Assembly (NCBI GenBank): GCA_023313575.1
Contig: JAJTTP010000023.1
Coordinates: 1-64,000, forward strand
Source of the DNA: Eutypella sp. D-1
Taxonomy: Eukaryota; Ascomycota; Sordariomycetes; Xylariales; Diatrypaceae
Length of the DNA stretch: 64,000 nucleotides
Reading direction: 5' to 3'
Shown here: positions 1 through 11,680 of the stretch, in pieces
Layout: each line of letters starts with the position of its first letter
Numbering within the stretch: position 1 is the stretch's first letter
The notes under the pieces: model-generated
Told to the model about the DNA's origin: nothing
Database searches by the model: none
Seen by the model: the letters and a program-made list of their open reading frames with translations, nothing else
Program-made: the position numbers and the translations under genes

Positions 1-1250
1 CGAAATTATTATAACGTAATATCGTTATTAATTTAACCCTTTTTTATTAAAATAAAAAACTAATTTCTTAAACTTTTTAACCGTTTAATTTATTAATATT
101 AAACCGTAATATTAATAAATACAATTAATAAATTAAACGTACGGCTTACCGTGTTAATATATATAAATAATAATATTTATTTATAATTATAAACGTTTTT
201 TAATCGTATTAAATATTATTTAACCGTATTAAAAATTAAATTATTCGTTTTTATACTTTTTATAAATTTAATTTTATTTATATTTTATCGATTAACCGGT
301 AAAATGTTTATTACGGCGTTAAAAATTATTTAATCGTATAAAGCCAGGGTAAAAATAAACGTAATACCGTTAAAACGTTAATAATTTATCGAAATACTTT
401 TTAAAATATATATTTTTAAATAACGTTTAAAAAAATAAATTATTTACTTTTTTTTTAATATTATATTTATAACGGCCGGTTTATTCTTAACTATTAATTT
501 AATCGAGGGGTTTATATTAATAAAAATATTAAAGGTTTTAAATAATAAATAATCACGTTTAGTATTAAAAGAAAAGGTATTTTAAGTAATTAAATTATAT
601 TATTTATATTTTTTATTTTTAATACCGGAATATAATATTAAATATTAAATCGTTAAAATAGCTAAATTATTTAAGCTATTTAAAATTATTAAAATAACTG
701 GGTTATCCAGGTTATCTTTTTTATTACGTGACCTAAGTAAGGCTTATTTTATCGTGGCTGTCCTTTTTAATGCCATGGTTAAGGATTATATTTATGCTAA
801 TCCTTTTTAAGCTTAATAACTTAGCCAGGTTATAATAATATTATTATTAACGTTAATAAAAATACGTTAAATAAATACTTTAAATCGAAAATATAACGGC
901 GTATATTTTAATTTATTTTAAATAATAATTTAATTTAATAATAAACTTTTTTATTATTGTAATAACTTTTACCGGGCTTTATTATTTTTTTTTAATTAAT
1001 ATATTTTCGATAACGTATTTACTAACGTAACGGGAAACGGCTTTATTATATTAATAATCCCGTAAAGCTTATAACGTTCGATATTTAATAATAAAATTTA
1101 TATTAATAAATAGCTTAAAAAATAAAGTTTATAAAAATAAGCTTTTTTTTATTAAAAACGCGGTAAAAAGTTATATATATAAGCAAAAGGTTAATATATA
1201 AGTTATTGTTATAAGTTATTACGTATTAAGCGTTAAAGGGTTTAGGCGTT
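1..1250. repeat. RIP-degraded AT-rich repeat relic
   Basis: The block is almost entirely A and T. CpA and TpG are nearly absent while CpG is still common, and TpA is very frequent. This is the expected result of repeat-induced point mutation, which converts CpA to TpA on both strands of duplicated DNA. No protein can be read through it. The original element cannot be identified by eye, and the block probably continues beyond the left edge. The right boundary is gradual, near 1220-1300. Confidence 0.8.
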
Positions 1251-1309
1251 AAAAGGGTTGTTTTTTTATAAAAGAGATTCTGGTATATAATAGCTCGAGT
1301 AAACCCAAA

Positions 1310-2396
1310 ATCGGCCGCGGAAATGTTCGTGTTTCGGTGGTCCGTCACCACCACCGACATAAGTGGTTTAAAGTCGGCGCGGATATCGATCGTGGTCTTA
1401 TCACGGAACCGAGCTACCGCTTCGAGCATCTTATCAAACGCCTTGTCCGTTGCGCTGTTGGTCATCTGGCGGATATGCAGCGCTATTTGGGGAAAACCCA
1501 CTTTGAGATGGCCTTTGCGGTAATGGGCTGCGGCACAGGTGCGACTAGGGACGGGGCTCCTGCCATAACGTTGTGCTATATCACGACGTGTCTAAGGACA
1601 TCATGCGCGGTATTTGGGGATGCTCAATCTGCGCACTTGAGGCTAGGACGGTGATGGCAGGGACGACGTTATTGGTGTGGATACGGCCACCGGTTCACTC
1701 ACTGTTTGGAAGAGTAACTGGGTTTCGAGTACTGATTTCGGCTTCCCCAAGTCGAGTATTGCGGGAAGCGACCAATGCAAGCAATGTTGGGGCTTTGGTT
1801 ACTTTGATAATGGCGTGGATTTTACGGACATCACGTGAGTCTACCTTAACATCTTAGCTTGATCTAGTATTGATATGACTATTATTACAGAGGCGAGCGC
1901 AAAGTTGACTACCTATGCAGGGAACCGGACGGACGTATAATCGCCTGGCTGAACGACAACATATCGACGTTATGCGATGTGGGCCCAGTTAAGTTTAGAA
2001 ACGACCTGGATATGGTTAATTATCGTTTTGCGGACGTGAATGGCGACGGCAGGGCGGACCTTCGTCTGGATCGATGAGTTCACTGGGGATGCTCGTGTGT
2101 GGAAGAACGGCGGCGAGCTAGACGAAGACAAACGGGAGAACGGTAGAAAATTCCACTGGGATGATCAAGGACTTCGATATCACGGCGGGCAGTAGCCGTG
2201 GACCGGACATGCATTTCCAGAGCCTCGGAGGACAGGGACGTGCTGATATGGTTCAGGTCAATCCAACTACCGGTCATGTAGGTTTTCTTTTCTGCTTTTT
2301 ATTTGTACGATCTGCGCTAACTCTTAACTTGTAGGGATATGGTTTAATACTTGCTCTGGGGGTAGGGATGACGATGATGAATCCAAACCTCCCTAG
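1310..2396 (+). pseudogene. Degenerate FG-GAP/VCBS-repeat protein gene (3' part)
   Basis: Pieces of a calcium-binding-loop beta-propeller protein can be read in changing frames. Around 1650-1834 there is a DGRDDVIGVDTATG stretch followed by a Trp-rich blade. A typical intron (1835-1890, GTGAGT...ACAG) joins it in frame to a blade containing DVNGDGRAD. A one-base frameshift near 2058 moves the reading to FVWIDEFTGDARVWKNGG, and a second shift near 2165 is needed to reach GQGRADMVQVNPTTGH. A further intron (about 2280-2334) leads to a short acidic tail ending at TAG 2394-2396. The upstream part (1310-1650), with HKWFKVGADIDRG, also needs a frameshift and its family is not recognised. Such repeats occur in many fungal secreted or cell-wall proteins. 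The neighbouring RIP block suggests mutational decay. The product is non-functional as written. Confidence 0.6.
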
Positions 2397-3115
2397 TTGC
2401 AATTTCCAATGGCCTTGATATTTAATTGTGTTGTCACGTCAAAGGATCACACATAGTGTGGTGAGAAAACGAAGATTGATCAAGACGATCTACTAGATAC
2501 AGTATGGGGTTCAGTGCTTGGCATCGGAGATTAGCAGCGGGGGAAATGGAGATCTCTTACGGAGATGCCAATACCGGGACCAAGTCAGGGGTCCCCTTTT
2601 TTATACGGCGCAATACCGAGAGGTTGAGATACTGCCGGGATGGCGAATCTTGGCTAGGCCGAACGCATTCCGAGTGTGGATCAGACTGTCTATTGTCAAT
2701 GATCTGCGTACCCAGGGCACAGCGACATCTCGATATAGGAGGCCCCAATACTATAGGTATAGATCTCATGATGACATGTCGACATGACGCTGATCATCAG
2801 TGGAGTAATCATAAGTCAACTGAACTGCATCCCAACATCACACTAAATCTCAGCATCTGTTGGCTCACTGATTGGTCATTGATTACACACGATCCAAAAT
2901 GGGGTCAAAACAATATTTGATTGAGAAAAGGTTATCTACTTCGTATTTGATTCTAGTGATCCCGGGTTTTACTTGATTAATGCACAGACCACCCACACCC
3001 ACACATCCGCACCGGGAGTCTAAGACGAGAAAGGGTCATCGGCAAAGCTTGGGGAGGTTAGCGACTACCTATGGCTGCAGCAGCAAAAAGAAACGAAAAA
3101 CAAACGGGGGGGGGC
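2397..3115. other. Intergenic, no gene recognised
   Basis: Short reading frames exist on both strands, but none has a recognisable motif, splice structure or composition unlike chance. There is no repeat or RNA gene that I can support. Confidence 0.5.
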
Positions 3116-3304
3116 TTACAAGGTGTTGCCGAGACCATCATCGCAAACAGTCCGGCCCTGGACTTCGGTGCATTGAGCGCCAGGCAGCACGAATCGGCCT
3201 CCGCTGTTATCCACGGCGTCGGAAGATTGGGGTTTAGGCGTAGGGGCGGCCATGCCAAGAGAGACGATGCTGGCAAGAGCGAGGATGATGGCTTGGAACT
3301 GCAT
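3116..3304 (-). CDS. Putative small secreted protein, 62 aa
   Basis: The product starts with Met, a Gln-rich n-region and a hydrophobic core (AIILALASIVSLGMA), then an Ala/Pro/Thr segment typical of a signal-peptide cleavage region. The mature part is short with two cysteines (AQCTEVQGRTVC). A TATATATA stretch at about 3484-3492 lies some 180 bp upstream of the ATG on the coding strand, which supports a real promoter. At the 3' end the stop codon overlaps a good splice donor (GTAAGC), with a GCTAACC branch-like site and a TTAG acceptor further on. The gene may therefore have a second exon extending to about 2980 and adding two more cysteines. No family is recognised. It could be a small effector-like or antimicrobial secreted peptide, or a chance frame. 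Confidence 0.45.
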   Translation of the reverse strand: MQFQAIILALASIVSLGMAAPTPKPQSSDAVDNSGGRFVLPGAQCTEVQGRTVCDDGLGNTL

Positions 3305-5291
3305 CTTGGCTGATGGTAAGATGGTTTTTGTGAATTGGGTGAACTGTAATGATTGACTAGGGTTTTAAGTCTGGCCGGCCAGGAAGATCAATTGCGAAGA
3401 AGATAATAGTGGAAGAGAAGTAGAGAAGCACTGCTTGCAGAATCAAAAATCAAAAAGCGACTAGAGGATGCAGCAGTCATGATTTATATATACACTTTGA
3501 TGCTATTGTTGGAGCTATCACGGACGGCGCTTGTACTCAAATCGGTTAATCCCGGCCCTGGATGAAACGCAATTAGGAGGTCTTAGTCCAGGGGGCACGT
3601 TGCGAAACTCACCTTACTATGTAGTCACATCCACCGCCCCATTTGCTCGAACCTATCGTAAACATCCTTAATCCATTGACCGTGATATAATAAAGTATAT
3701 AAAGCCAGGGAAATGGGCAAACAAGGCTAGTATATTCGAGTAAAACAAGATTTATTATGAAGAATTAATGGTATGGTTGTTAAAAAGGGGTTGGTTCGAT
3801 GGATTACAATAGGTTCAACCATATAAGACGGTGGATGTAACTGGGACGCTGAAGCTACATACAGTATCCCCCTGGTGTTATCGTATGAGGGTATTGTAAT
3901 AACTTAAGACTTAATCCAAATTAATTGTATTCCCAGAGCGACTTTCTCATGATCTAAATAAAGAACTACCGTTCATCCCAAATGCGGGCTGCTCAGGGTC
4001 CTGTCAAGGTCCTTAAGGCTTTGCGCCTATTATGGGACCCCCCCCCCCCCCCACCCACCCACCACACACACACCATGGCCGCACTGGGGGTCTGTGGTGA
4101 TCTGCAGTGAAGGCAGGATCGAAAGAGCGAAGATCGAATGGTGTTTCTTAATCTACGAAGGCAGTGTTTAAAAGTTTTCGGTGCTTGGCAGGTCGAGACT
4201 TAGTACGAACTATGAATCTTGTACACTGTATTTCTTTTTTAATCGTCCCTTAGCTAAACAGGATTTCAGCGCAGGGCCCGCTATTACACCGCTGTAATAT
4301 CCTGCTAGAAAGTCTACGCTAGGGCTGCTAGCGGCTATCCTTATAGAGGCCGTATCTTAGCCGTGCCTGTGCACGTTCATAAACGTACTGTAAATCAACC
4401 TGCTAAAAACCGAAAACTTTTGAACGCTGCCTACGTATCGTATTTACTTTTCGAATTGAGGTGTGTGAGGTGCACGAGATGCACGAGATCCGCGCAAGGA
4501 TATCGGACGTGTCACTTCTGCTCAGAAGCATACTCCCTCGGGCACTGCATACAACAATGTAGACATGGCTACGAAGGGCCTGTACCTTAAGGAAACCAAA
4601 GTCGGCTTCTTGATCCGCCTTATTCATATCTCTTATGTAGAGGCCCCTGTAACCTCTCATCTTCTACTTCGCCTTCCACGGATGGGAGTCCTAAGTCTCT
4701 GCCTCTTCCCGCCCGGCTGCGCGTCGCTTCTCAATCTCCTTATCGCTCAGCTCGACCGTTAAGATGCGCCTTTTTTACGTCGCAGACTATCGCGTCGCCA
4801 TCTGGTACCGCCCCAAGACCGACTCGGGGTTCACCACCTCCGGAGAAACGTGCAGAGCAATCGGGCCTCCCACCGTGCCGCTTATCCTCCCATCGGAGAT
4901 TCAGCATATCCACGACGTCCCGGGACACCACTTTGCGCGGTATGGGAATCAGCCCTGCCTCGGGCATGCCTGGATTACAGACCGGTCCGATGTTCTGGAA
5001 TATCACAACGCTGTCCGGCGTGATGTCGAGATTGTCGTCGTCGTCGATCCGGCGTGCCATGTCTCCCGAGCCCGTAAACACGACCGCTTATCCCGAATGT
5101 TGCAATAATTGCGGATATTTAAATGCGCTTACCTTTATTATCGCGCCTTGAGGTGCGAGCTTTCTTCGGGATAAAAAGGTGAGTTAAATAGTTGGGGTTA
5201 GTACAGCTCCTGCAGGACCGCCACGATTGTCTCAGCGGCTAAAACCTTTCCCGGCGTTTTACCTATAATGGTTATCGCGTTAAGACATACA
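3305..5291. other. Long intergenic stretch, no convincing gene
   Basis: The stretch includes the likely promoter of the small secreted protein (3305-3500) and a C-rich/CA microsatellite. Overlapping open frames on both strands at 4740-5108, in GC-rich sequence, match nothing I recognise. Because both strands stay open there, neither is supported over the other. Confidence 0.45.
4038..4073. repeat. Poly-C / CCCA / CA microsatellite
   Basis: A run of C residues passes into CCCA repeats and then CA dinucleotide repeats. It is a simple low-complexity tract with no gene association visible. Confidence 0.9.
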
Positions 5292-5521
5292 TGTAACGAA
5301 GCCGTCACCACTGGTCTTGATTTTGTACAACAGAAGACGTAAAAGGGATAAATACTTAGAGTCATTGCTGGTTAACTAAAAGAGAGACTATCTAGATGGG
5401 AGCAGTCCCATACCCTTTATATAGAAAGGAGGTTATCACCGGTCGTTAGGATGGGCTTGGCGACGCTATCGCCACATGACCTTTCTCTTACTGTTTGATT
5501 AGGAATGAGTGGTTCGTAACA
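5292..5521 (-). mobile_element. Solo LTR, family 2 (230 bp)
   Basis: On the minus strand it begins TGTTACGAA and ends TTCGTTACA, matching short terminal inverted repeats of a TG...CA LTR. Inside is a TATATAA box followed by a small hairpin (ATGGGA/TCCCAT). Related copies lie at 17261-17461 and 51611-52048. No internal retrotransposon sequence is attached and I see no clear target duplication, so this is probably an old LTR-LTR recombination product. The family is distinct from the intact Copia element at 19.7-26.0 kb. Confidence 0.75.
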
Positions 5522-5837
5522 TCCGACGCCCACCAACGCATGCCGAGATACTTGTCACGCAGTTGTAGGTGATACTTGTGCGCTGATTGTACCAATATAC
5601 GAAGATATGGTACAACATGCAACGGGACAGTTCTACAGCAGGGTCTCTATGGTAAACGTTGGTAGAAAGTGTAATAATTGACACGGAATCGACGGTTGTG
5701 AGAGAGACCTGCTAAGTCAGCGCTTGATCTATGCTGTGGTGAGGGCGGCGGACGATCTCCCCAGTAGCGTCGTCGACCAGTTCCACAAGGCCTTGAAGCT
5801 GGCCAGACTGCGTGCATATAAATATACAATCCCACAC
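5522..5837. other. 3' flank of P450 gene, no gene seen
   Basis: Short gap between the solo LTR and the end of the P450 coding region. It presumably holds the P450 3' UTR. Nothing else is supported. Confidence 0.5.
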
Positions 5838-7587
5838 CTATCCCGGTATCATCTCGTTAATATTATCCAGGAATTCCCGCCGTACATGGTACCGCAGCCA
5901 AGGCCCGTCATGTTCTGCGCCAAATGTATCACGAATTTGGTACTCATGCTTCATCTTCCCCTCCGCCCCAGCCATTGACTTTACTACGATCTCATTCTGG
6001 CATGGGGCTTGCTCGAAGTCAAAATGCCAAAGTATCTTTGCCACCACAAGGCTGGCTTCTAGATATGCCATGAACTTGCCCATGCACGCCCTAGGACCTA
6101 ATGAGAACGGCGCAAATGCAGCTCTGGTTGACTTGCATACTTCTGGGCAACCATCCAGCCATCTCTCAGGTCTGAAGGCGAACGGTTCAGGAAAGTATGT
6201 TTCGTTGTGATGAAGGCTATATATGTTGACACCAACCTGTGTGCCTCTGGGGACCTGGTGGCTGTCTATCATCAGGCCTTGGTGTCCAAGACTACTCTTA
6301 GACACCTGCTCCCGCCAAAGTGTACCTGGTATGGGTGGAGACAGCCTGAGGCTTTCATCGATGCATGCACGTAGATATTGACAGCTTGACAGCTGCGGGC
6401 CATTGCGTATCTCGCTAGCGTGGCTAAAGGTGGACCGGATCTCCTGCGCTAGTCGGCGGTACGAATCTGGATATTTCGATAGGTAGAACAGCAGTGCACT
6501 GATGCAAGTCGACATGGTGTCACTCCCTAATTCCAGAAGAATTCATGTCAACATCGACAGTTATAAAAGAGTATGGGATTACCGTAGGAGCACTTACCCG
6601 CAGAGATTAAAAATGTTGCCTCTGAGCGAATTTCCTCGATAAATGTATCGTCATCGTCGGATATTCTAAGACTGTCCGTCATGAAGAAAAGCTTGTGTTT
6701 CGCTTTCTCACCTTCATGAAGGCGACTCCGAATCATCGACTTGAGTGTTTGACGGTAGTTATTCCCTCTGACTAGATACCTGATGAAAGACCGCAGATAC
6801 TGAAACCCAGGAAGATGAAGGTTACCGAAATATGGAAGCTGTAATGCTACATTCAGATAGAAGTTTGGGGTCTTGTCCGTCATAAAACGGAAGGTGCTTT
6901 CTGTCTGAAGACGTAGAGGATATCCGAAAACAAAATGACCCATTATATCCATGGTCAGGTACTCCAGGCGCTCTGTCATGTTTATAAAGGGTGGGCCTTT
7001 GTCTTTACATGATAGTAACAGCTGCTTCAGGAAGATGTCAATCTGTTGGATCATAGTAGGCTCGAAAGCTCGTATCGATCTGTCATTCACCACTGGGCCA
7101 AGCAGTTTGCGCTTTCTCTGGTGTGCGCTTTTGTTAAGCGTGTTGAACAGACCAGTAGCTCCTGGTGCTCTTTGGGATACAAGATGCGACCGAGACTTTG
7201 TGACATGGTCACTCTGGTATATATCTTGGACTGTTAGCTGCGATGAGGGGAGATAATGATGGTATGTATCTCACCCCGGAGAGCATTAACTGAACTAAAC
7301 ACAAGCTTGTTAGGTCCGTGGCGAATCGTCGGGCCTGTAGACCAGCAGAAGGAAGTCAGCGCAGGAGACCGGCCTGGTCGAGACGTTGTTCTCTTACCAT
7401 ATAGAATATGGTCTTGCCATGTCCTCAGATGGAGATTGGTCCTAAATGCGTACAAGGCACCGTAGACATCGGTAAGTTTGGCAGAGACAGGACCGGGATA
7501 CTTTCTCAAAGGATGAAAAAAAAGCCTGTAGCAGCAGAGCAATATGCACTTCACTATAGTTAGATATTTCGGCCCAGAAATAGCCAT
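5838..7587 (-). CDS. Cytochrome P450 monooxygenase (P450-1), 4 exons
   Basis: Exons are placed at 7587-7398, 7334-7275, 7230-6598 and 6526-5838, giving 523 aa in one frame. A hydrophobic N-terminal segment is followed by a proline-rich hinge (HPLRKYPGP). The I-helix motif AGSDT is assembled across the last intron. The K-helix ESLR, the FRPERW motif and the heme loop FSLGPRACMG with its cysteine ligand are all present. It is therefore a probably functional, ER-anchored microsomal P450 needing an NADPH-P450 reductase. Sequence style suggests a secondary-metabolism or xenobiotic P450; the substrate is unknown. The start used lies just after an in-frame stop. A Met-rich upstream exon near 7660 with a stronger membrane anchor is possible, but I could not find a splice that keeps frame. 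A broken fragment of a close relative lies at 51262-51341. Confidence 0.85.
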
Positions 7588-8124
7588 GTATTACGTACAT
7601 ATGCAATGACCAAATATGCAGCATATCGCGACGCTGCAGTGAAGAAAACGTAGGAATCCATAGTTACACTAGAGAATGATAGAGACTGATGACATCAAAA
7701 TGCTTAAAACGCAACAACGTCTGCAGCACTGGTAAACGGGCAGGCAGGCTAAGACGATGAGATGTATTAATAGGGGACCTCTACCATGAATGCATGATTT
7801 AGAAGAAGCCCAAGAGGAGGCTAGGTTCCAGTGTCTACATATTGGTTGTGGGATATGGTAACCGGCCCTTCCTGACTGATTGACTTTATGTATAAATATA
7901 TGGGCACCTGATTTTCTGCACAGGGTAAAAAAGTCCTGTTACATATAGGTTTCTGGGCTGGGACCGTTAATAAAACTGCATTATACGTTAAGAATGCGAT
8001 CTCTAATTGGTCCACACTCAAGGCTGCGGCTCGACAGTTATATTATTCAATTCGTCGGAAGATTTTTACCTAAGCTGGCTAAGATAGTGGACCTAAATTT
8101 ATTTATCTTTTAATTTGCCGCTAT
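7588..8124. other. Upstream region of P450-1, no separate gene
   Basis: It contains the presumptive promoter of P450-1 and possibly an unassigned first exon (ATG near 7660 on the minus strand, followed by a hydrophobic stretch). No other element is recognised before the AT-rich block. Confidence 0.45.
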
Positions 8125-9145
8125 TAAGGGTGTAACTAACTGTATTATTATACCGTAATGCATATTATTAATACGTACTATTTAACTGCACGGTATATAT
8201 TAAGCCTTTTTTTTAATACGTATTATTATATTATATTATATTAAAAGTTTTTAATATAATGGTATAATATAAATATAACGTACGAAAATAAAAAAATATT
8301 AAGCTTATTATTAATATTTTTTATATATTTATATAATATTATTAATAAATAATTAAAAAAATAACTAATTTATAACTTAATATTTTAAATAAAGTTTAAT
8401 TTTTAAAAGCTTTTAATTAATAAAAAAAATTATAAAAATACTTAAAATAATATAAATTATATTTTTTATATAAATTTAATTAAAAAGTTTATAACGTTAT
8501 ATAAATTAATACGTATAATAAAGTATAAACGATATTTATTATATTAAATCTTTTATTATTATTTTTTAAAATAAAATATTATTAATATTTTTTAAAAACA
8601 TGTTAATATTATAATCCGCGTTTTTTATTTTAAGGTTTTTAATAAATTTAATTAAGCGCAGTTTTTTTTTTCCTTTTTTTTAATTTTTTTAATTTTTTTA
8701 TTTTTATTTTTATTCCTTTATAACTTTAATTAATATAATTAAACGCGTTTATAATTTATTTCAAGCCCCGGTTAATTTCGAATTTATTATTTTTTTATAA
8801 TCTTATTATAACCGGTTGGGTTATTAAGCCGAGTGGGGCTAATATAATAAAAAAAAATCTTTAACTCCAGTTTTAAAAAAAAAGATAGCCATATTAAAAT
8901 AAGCTATATACGCCATACGATTAAAAAAGATCGGTTAAATCGGTAATAATTTTAACGATTTAATAATAACTATATATTTTAATGTTAAAAATAAAGGATA
9001 TAAATAATATATAGTTACGTTTATTATTTTTTTTAAAATAATTTTTAAGCTTATTAGCTTATAATATAATTTAATTACTTAAAGCATTTTTTTTTATTAT
9101 TATTAAATATAATTACTTATTATTTAAAACCTTTAGCACTCCTAT
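8125..9145 (+). mobile_element. RIP-mutated hAT-type transposon relic
   Basis: The left end (TAAGGGTGTAACTAACTG at 8125) is the C-to-T/G-to-A mutated form of the terminus of the clean MITE at 18651 (CAGGGGTGCAACTAACTG). The two can be aligned by eye for about 290 bases, including the shared TTTAACTGCACGG and an oligo-T tract, with differences almost all C-to-T or G-to-A. Beyond about 8415 the block continues AT-rich and CpA-poor with no counterpart in the MITE. It may be the inside of a larger, once autonomous element. No right terminal inverted repeat was found, so the right side is truncated or too mutated. Confidence 0.7.
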
Positions 9146-10070
9146 TAACATAAACCCTTCGACTGGACTAATAGTTAGGAATAGACCAGCCGTTACATAC
9201 CCGTGGGTAACCGGAGAGTACCCACCGAGAAAATCAAGTATGGATACTCCCTTGGATAATCCCGGTTTCTTCACGGGTACCCAGTGGGTATTTAACCCTG
9301 CCTGCAGGTAAATCTTGATGGGTGGGCAATCCCAAGCCTAAAATATGCGGATCAAGATATCTGGCACCGCCCCCACGGCGCCCTGGGACTACGCGCCAGC
9401 CCCACCCGCCGGAGGGGCCGGACCATGAATTCATAATACCGCCCGCACGACAAGATGTTGGCTGCAATGGCACACATGAAATTCCTGATGCAATCGCCAT
9501 GGTGTCGCACTTTGATTTGTACACCCCAGCTGATCATTACTCTATTCGAGTATCCTTGCTTTTCAACCACGGGGCGGCCTAGGCCTTGGATTACCCATCC
9601 AATAGAGACTCGTGGGTAAGAATTTGTGGGTGAGTAATGGCCAACAAAACCACCCACGCATGGGGTTCTCAGTGGGCACTATACAGGCTGCCACGGCGGT
9701 TCTGTTCTGGTTTTGTACAAACCGGTATGTGGATCAACCCGGGGCCAGGCTTTGCACTATAGGTTCCGCTCTGTGCCATGACATTTTGTTACATAATCTT
9801 GTAGTTGAAAGATCTATTTGCATTTTTGCCGTCTCGCCTCGCACACTCCTGCTATTTCCGATACTTAGAGAACACCTTGTCTTCAAAAGCCGGCTTAGCC
9901 TTTCTTGGTAGGCCACGGACATGGATCAAAGTATTTCAGACTTGAAGACTTCCCAAATGTTCCAGCTTATTATCTTCGTTCCAAGCCATCAGCGCAAAAG
10001 CCTGCTAAACTCATACGCTCTACCGGCATAACACCACCTTGCTAAATGAACACACTGTTCTCTATCCAAG
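9146..10070. other. Intergenic, GGGTA/TACCC-rich
   Basis: At 9195-9680 short GGGTA and TACCC motifs recur in both orientations. This is the kind of subterminal pattern seen in hAT elements, but I could not define terminal repeats or a target duplication. Open frames on both strands here have no recognisable domain. The right part includes the P450-2 3' flank. Confidence 0.4.
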
Positions 10071-11680
10071 TCATAACAGTTGGGCACTGGATCGTGGGCT
10101 GAGTTTCACCATGAGAGGCCCTTTGTTCCAAAGAACAAACACACGTTGGGAAGAAATCCAATCCTCCTGTCCTTCCAGTACCTTCATGTCGAATTTCCAA
10201 AGTAGTCGAGCGACGACAAGGTGGAGTTCTGCGTAGGCGAGGTTCTTCCCGATGCAATCTCGAGGCCCGGCGGCAAATGGCCTGAAAGCTGCTTTGTTGT
10301 CGCCGGAGTAGCGCATATCGTATAGAGGATGTGTAGCTGGAAGAAAGCGTTGTGGCTTGAATGTGTCAGGGTCAATAAAGTTACGGGGAGAATGATGGGT
10401 GGCCCATTGATATATGGACATGTAAGTCTAACATTCGGTTAGCATGTATTGGCGCTTGGACAGCGAGTCTGGGGCGCTTACTCCTTTGGGGATGTAATGT
10501 TCGCGCACGAAGTCTCCTGGAGAACGCCTCGGTGGTGTCTCTCCCGCAGGTGGGTAGACACGTAAGGTTTCCTCCACACAGGCGTGCAAGAATTGAAGAG
10601 ATGCCGCAGACTTGATGTTGATCTCCTCCTCGGTCGTAAAAGCCCCGCGAATCTCTTCGGTGAGGATGTCGTAGATCTCCTTGTCACGACCTAAGTGGAA
10701 GGTCAATCCCGACAATGTCGTTGCAGTGGTCTCGCTGCCGGCGACAAGTAAAGCCGATGCATTTTGAACCTTCTCCTCCTCGGTCATTCCAGTGCCATCC
10801 TTATCATGGCGGAGAATATAAGTGAAAAAGTCTTTGCGCGTATCGCCTCCAAGAGCCAATCTCCTTGCCGTCTTGACTCGGGCTAGCTCTTCAGTCTCTG
10901 CTCTATTCTTGATGTGCTTGCGTCCAAAAACGAGGATCAGCGGTTTTAGAAGTGGATAGTGGTTGAAAAATAGCAACGTGGCGATAGCCTTAAGGTTTCC
11001 AAAGAGTTTAGCAATCCAGGGGTGGTAATCACTGTTCTCCAGAGACTGGAAGGGTTCACCAAATGCCAGTTCACCGACAATATCGAATGCTAGGTAGTTA
11101 AACCAGCGTGTGATATCAACAGGACGATCGGCTTCACTAGCCTCTCCAAGCTTTGTCATGAGGAGGTCAACGTAATGCTTGATGTATCCCTCTTGGTCGC
11201 TTATCGCCGCTGCCGAAAAAGCGTGGGCCAATGTTCGTCGCTGGCGCCGATGATCCTCGCGGCAACTTGGAAGGATTCCAACTCTGTCGCTCGAGCCGTA
11301 AGATTGTGGCACTTTATCGAATTCTGCTTGATGCGGACGACGAGCGAAAACGTCAGGCCATCCGATAGAGCCATCGACGGAAAGTCGATCGGGTGAGATG
11401 CGGACGATGGGTCCATACTTTTCGTGAATCTTGAGCACGTCTTTGACAAAGGTTCCTTGAAGCTGGTTTTGAATGAGGAAGGGAAGATACGACGCGGCAT
11501 AGAGCTTCGGCCCTGGGAAACCAGCCAGAGGATGCAAGAACACCCTCCATATCATCAAGCCAATGCGATAGGCTAGGAACTGTGCTTGTTAGGTTGCTTG
11601 TTTGCCTTTTCAAGTAAAATATAGGATAGGCTACGTACTACTAATCCTATCACCAGCCATCCAGTTGACGGAAGAGTCAT
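10071..11680 (-). CDS. Cytochrome P450 monooxygenase (P450-2), 3 exons
   Basis: Exons 11680-11639, 11579-10482 and 10427-10071 give 498 aa. The small first exon plus the start of exon 2 provides a hydrophobic membrane anchor (GWLVIGLVVFLAYRIGLMIW) before the HPLAGFPGP hinge. The I-helix has AGSETTATT, the K-helix EETLR, and the heme loop FAAGPRDCIG carries the cysteine ligand. The C-terminus (LWNKGPLMVKLSPR) is typical of the CYP65/isotrichodermin C-15 hydroxylase-like group of ascomycete P450s, which often act on terpenoid or polyketide products. The substrate is unknown. All motifs are present and the splice sites are standard, so the gene looks intact. It sits beside a multicopper oxidase on the opposite strand with a 1.4 kb divergent spacer. 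Confidence 0.88.

Noticed and set aside
2504..2920. 138-codon plus-strand frame
   Set aside because: No recognisable motif; a competing frame on the same strand and one on the other strand are also open.
4740..5108. Overlapping open frames of about 114 codons on both strands
   Set aside because: Both strands are open because the region is GC-rich. No motif or start context favours either.
9195..9680. Possible second MITE with GGGTA repeats
   Set aside because: I could not find matching terminal inverted repeats or a target duplication, so it is described only as a motif-rich spacer.
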